Both the position numbers and the translations under genes were made by a program. Shown here piece after piece: positions 5,991-8,761 of a stretch of 8,761 nucleotides of DNA (positions are counted from its first letter, which is position 1; the number at the start of each line of letters is the position of its first letter). The stretch lies in contig CAZVWJ010000080.1 in assembly GCA_964631325.1 (NCBI GenBank), positions 1 to 8,761 of the forward strand. The letters run 5' to 3'. Origin of the DNA: CAZVWJ01 sp964631325 (GTDB taxonomy: Bacteria > T1Sed10-126). The notes under the pieces were generated by a model, which ran no database searches, was not told the origin of the DNA, and saw only the letters and a list, made by a program, of their open reading frames with translations.

Positions 5991-6878
5991 GTGGCTTCGG
6001 AAACTGAAATAAAGCTTCAGAACCTGGAGCTGGTCAGGGACTTAGAGCTACTCCCCCGGTTGGTCACTGAATCTCACCTGACCGGAATTCATTCTGGTGA
6101 AAACCGGGGAACCGACGTTGAATTTGCCGAACATCGCCAGTATGAGCCAGGTGACGACCTCCGCTACCTGGACTGGAACGCCCTGGCCAAATCAGATCAG
6201 CTTTTCCTCAAGCAATTTGAATCCGAGGCCCAGATCAACGGAGAAATCGTCCTCGATTCCAGCGATTCCATGAGTTATAACAGCGGGGAAATAAGCAAAT
6301 GGGAATTTGCCCGGGCCCTGGCAGTATTACTGGCCAGCATCCTGCTGCAGCAGCAGGATAATGCCCAGCTCCGGCTGGCCGGAGAAACAGCCGCGATAGA
6401 ACTGCCCCGCTGGGATTCTATTCACGAACTAAAAGGGGATCTTACGGAAATTAAAAATCAAGCCGCCGGGGGAGAAACAACTCTGCTCTCCAAAGCCCGG
6501 GAGTTATTTGAACAAACCACCACCAAATCGCTGTGGATATTTATTTCTGATTTCTGGCTCCCAGACGGAGAAGCATTTTTTAAACTCCTTCAGGGATTAA
6601 AACGCCGCGGACACGATGTTCTTCTTTTTCCGATCTGGGACGCCCGAGAAAGAAATTTCGAGGTAGATCAGCCGGTTAAAATTAAGGATAGAGAGACCGG
6701 AGAAAAACTTTACCTCTCACCGGCTGACCAGGAGGAATTCAGCCGGGCGCTTCAAACAGCCCGGAAACAGCTCCAGGAAATGGCCCATAAACGCGGAATT
6801 AATTTTGCTCCTTTTTTCACCGATCGCTCCCTGATCGATCAACTGCGTAAGTACTTGAATTCACTGCAACAAAAATGA
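5991..6878 (+). CDS. DUF58 protein with VWA-type metal site
   Basis: The 295-residue protein carries the DUF58 signature RQYEPGDDLRYLDWNALAK (49-67). A VWA-like fold follows with a metal-ion-dependent adhesion site (MIDAS): DSSDS (89-93), the threonine in GGETTL (160-165) and the aspartate in FISDFW (184-189). No membrane span or signal peptide is seen, so it is probably cytoplasmic. Proteins of this family are the regular partners of MoxR ATPases. Translation must begin at GTG 5991, six bases after the moxR stop; no ATG occurs before residue 94, and only a weak GGGG lies about ten bases upstream. Coupling to moxR translation is likely. The stop TGA overlaps the ATG of the next gene by the ATGA arrangement, again implying coupled expression. 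Confidence 0.92.
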   Translation: MASETEIKLQNLELVRDLELLPRLVTESHLTGIHSGENRGTDVEFAEHRQYEPGDDLRYLDWNALAKSDQLFLKQFESEAQINGEIVLDSSDSMSYNSGEISKWEFARALAVLLASILLQQQDNAQLRLAGETAAIELPRWDSIHELKGDLTEIKNQAAGGETTLLSKARELFEQTTTKSLWIFISDFWLPDGEAFFKLLQGLKRRGHDVLLFPIWDARERNFEVDQPVKIKDRETGEKLYLSPADQEEFSRALQTARKQLQEMAHKRGINFAPFFTDRSLIDQLRKYLNSLQQK

Positions 6879-8704
6879 ATTTTCTCGCCCCTATCCTCCT
6901 CTGGTTTCTCCCCCTGGTCCTTCTGCCGCTTCTGTTTACCTGGCTGCGCAACCGCCAGGCCGAGGAAGCCGATTATTCCAGTTTATACTGGCTGACCGAG
7001 GAAATACGCAGTCGATTTCAGCAAAAACAGGCCCGCCGGTGGCTGAGTGCCCTCTGGCGCAGTCTCCTGCTTTTACTGTTAATCTATCTCCTTGCCCGCC
7101 CGGTAATTGGTGGGCTAAGCCAGGATACCCCTGAGTTAGTTCTCCTGTTTGATAATTCATACAGTATGAAACAAAAACAGCTCGGCCAAACTGCCCTTGA
7201 GACCGGCAAAAAATGGGCGGCCGAAAACCTAATTCCCAACCTGCAACCCAACTCAATCCGGCTGGGCTATCTAAATCCCACCCCCACCTGGGTCGGAACC
7301 TACAATTCCCCTGACAATTTGCCACTTGATAAAATTAAATTCAAATCCGGACAAACAACTCTGGCCAGCCTCCACGGCTGGTTGAACAGGCACCTGGCCG
7401 GTCAATCTCCACGAACCGTGTTAGTTACAGACGGGCAAAAACAATTGTTCAGGGGAAAAATTAAGAAAAGTAATAACCTCCCGGTTGAACTGGCTTTCCC
7501 CTTTTCCAAATCCTCTAACCGGACCCTCCTCAACGGGGGGTTGCGGGAAAAAAGTTTATACAGAAAACAGGAGGGAACAATTTTCTGGCAAACCCAACCA
7601 CGGCACACCACTCCAGACAAAATTATCCTTGAGGAAAAAACTGAATTCATTCCAAAAAACACTGATAATAATTTGACCTGGACACCGGACCAATCCGGCT
7701 ATGTTCGGGGAGAGATCCAACTCCCCCCGGATTCTCTTGCCTGGGATAACCACTGGTATTTTACCTTTCCGGTCCGGAAACAGATGCGGGTACTATTTCT
7801 CGGTAATTCCCCGGCAGTTCGCTCCGTTAAACATATTTTTGGTAAGCGTCTAAAAAATGTTGAGACCCCGGCCCGGGCAGATCTGGTAATAATCGGTGAT
7901 AGTAATTTTTCACCGGAGAGCGAAAATTTTCTTCAAACAGCCGTCGCCAGGAAAACCCCCCGGCTGTTATTGCTGGACAAAAAATTTAACCTGCCGGCAG
8001 TCGAATCGCTTCTGGCCGGCCTCAATTTCCCCTGGGTAATTGAGGGGGAACTTCCCCTGGATAAGCCGCTCCCTGTCCAAATCCAACAGAAAGACTGGTT
8101 TTCCGCTCCCCACAAATTATCAACCAACTTGCAGGAACAAATGACAGTTCCTGAAATAATCCAGGTTACCGGCAAAAATAAAACACAACCACTGGTTAAG
8201 GCGGGGGAAGAAATTATCCTGGCCCGGGAAAACGAGTGGATTATATATACACTTCCTCCCGAACCCTACCTGGATCCAGAACAGGCTTCAGCCGGCTGGC
8301 CGGCCCTGCTTACCCAGGTAGTCTATTCGGCCGGACGGCCGGAGGGAATACCCAACTGGCAAACGGGTAAAAGAGCTGAATTTCCCGCCAGAACAAATTT
8401 TCCCGTTAAATTAACTACCCCACAGGATAAGGAAATAATCATCAAGCGCCGTCAAAACGTGTTCCAGCCGGAGGAGACAGGTTATTATGAGGTACGGGAC
8501 AACCGGGGGCAAAAATTTAAAATAGCCTGCAACCGGAACCGCAAAGAAGCCAACCTGGCTCGTAAACCCCACGACGAATGGCCCGAAAATTTTTATCCAT
8601 ACAACGGCCCGAAAGGTAAATACTCTTACCCCCTGGCCACCCCCCTCTGGCTCCTCCTCGCAGCCGGCTTTGGACTTGATATTATTTTTACCGTGGTGGA
8701 TTAA
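6875..8704 (+). CDS. BatA-type membrane VWA protein
   Basis: The 609-residue protein begins with the N-terminal BatA double-span domain: span 1 at about 5-23, then the YSSLYWL segment (34-40), a basic stretch, and span 2 at about 63-79 ending in LARP. A VWA domain follows with MIDAS parts DNSYS (93-97), threonines T161/T162 and TDG (185-187). The middle (about 300-390) alternates strands and helices like a Rossmann or amidotransferase-like fold, but I see no Cys-His catalytic pair. A beta-rich region (about 500-550) leads to a last membrane span at about 588-604 and a very short tail. The family is thought to be the membrane partner of MoxR and DUF58 proteins. The start overlaps the upstream stop by four bases. 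The length is within the usual range and the gene appears complete. Confidence 0.88.
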   Translation: MNFLAPILLWFLPLVLLPLLFTWLRNRQAEEADYSSLYWLTEEIRSRFQQKQARRWLSALWRSLLLLLLIYLLARPVIGGLSQDTPELVLLFDNSYSMKQKQLGQTALETGKKWAAENLIPNLQPNSIRLGYLNPTPTWVGTYNSPDNLPLDKIKFKSGQTTLASLHGWLNRHLAGQSPRTVLVTDGQKQLFRGKIKKSNNLPVELAFPFSKSSNRTLLNGGLREKSLYRKQEGTIFWQTQPRHTTPDKIILEEKTEFIPKNTDNNLTWTPDQSGYVRGEIQLPPDSLAWDNHWYFTFPVRKQMRVLFLGNSPAVRSVKHIFGKRLKNVETPARADLVIIGDSNFSPESENFLQTAVARKTPRLLLLDKKFNLPAVESLLAGLNFPWVIEGELPLDKPLPVQIQQKDWFSAPHKLSTNLQEQMTVPEIIQVTGKNKTQPLVKAGEEIILARENEWIIYTLPPEPYLDPEQASAGWPALLTQVVYSAGRPEGIPNWQTGKRAEFPARTNFPVKLTTPQDKEIIIKRRQNVFQPEETGYYEVRDNRGQKFKIACNRNRKEANLARKPHDEWPENFYPYNGPKGKYSYPLATPLWLLLAAGFGLDIIFTVVD

Positions 8705-8712
8705 ACCTAACC

Positions 8713-8752
8713 CACATTATGCACGAAATTTTAGAATTTCGTGCATAATGTG
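8713..8752 (+). repeat. Perfect 18-bp stem-loop after the BatA-type gene
   Basis: CACATTATGCACGAAATT (8713-8730) and its exact complement (8735-8752) flank the 4-nt loop TTAG. The stem begins nine bases after the stop codon and is preceded by AAACCTAACCC (8703-8713), the same leader that precedes the hairpin at the left end on the opposite strand. No T-run follows the stem, so classical intrinsic termination is doubtful, though the position at the end of the transcript suits a 3' end or stability element. It could also be a dispersed palindromic repeat. Confidence 0.8.
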
Positions 8753-8761
8753 TATCTATGA

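Noticed and set aside
6936..7325. Open frame of 129 codons on the minus strand inside the BatA-type gene
   Set aside because: It is antisense to the BatA double-span and VWA coding region, rich in Gly, Arg and Cys as shadow frames often are.

Overview
The window reads as chromosomal DNA of a diderm (two-membrane) bacterium of intermediate GC content with ordinary Shine-Dalgarno (SD) sites. The diderm call rests on three adjacent genes that look like the inner-membrane and periplasmic part of a type II secretion system (GspL, GspM, GspN). The sequence alone does not fix the phylum.

Layout: two gene sets diverge from an AT-rich intergenic region (3502-3755). Leftward (minus strand) are a uridine phosphorylase-like gene (3501-2743), an imperfect 61-nt hairpin with a possible 9-codon leader ORF (2736-2641), a gspL-like gene (2641-1526), a gspM-like gene (1521-1060), a repeat-filled gap (782-1059), a gspN-like gene (781-59) and a hairpin (11-49). 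Rightward (plus strand) are a 55-residue single-span membrane protein (3756-3923), tsaD (3958-4962), a MoxR-family AAA+ ATPase (4986-5984), a DUF58 protein with a von Willebrand factor A (VWA)-type metal site (5991-6878), a BatA-type membrane VWA protein (6875-8704) and a perfect 18-bp hairpin (8713-8752).

How the genes work together: the rightward genes are tightly packed (34, 23 and 6 nt gaps, then a 4-nt ATGA overlap) and are probably one transcript. It joins the tRNA t6A synthesis enzyme TsaD to a MoxR-DUF58-BatA module, a widespread but poorly understood ATPase plus VWA set thought to act as a chaperone or metal-insertion machine at the membrane. The leftward secretion genes are the accessory L-M-N end of a type II system. 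No secretin, ATPase or pseudopilin gene is present, so those must lie elsewhere.

No clearly new multi-gene system is visible. The more unusual signals are non-coding: the structured leader before gspL that buries an SD-like site, a 47-bp tandem hairpin repeat with compensatory changes inside the gsp gene set, and a shared 11-nt leader plus hairpin found in inverted orientation just after the last gene at both ends of the window.
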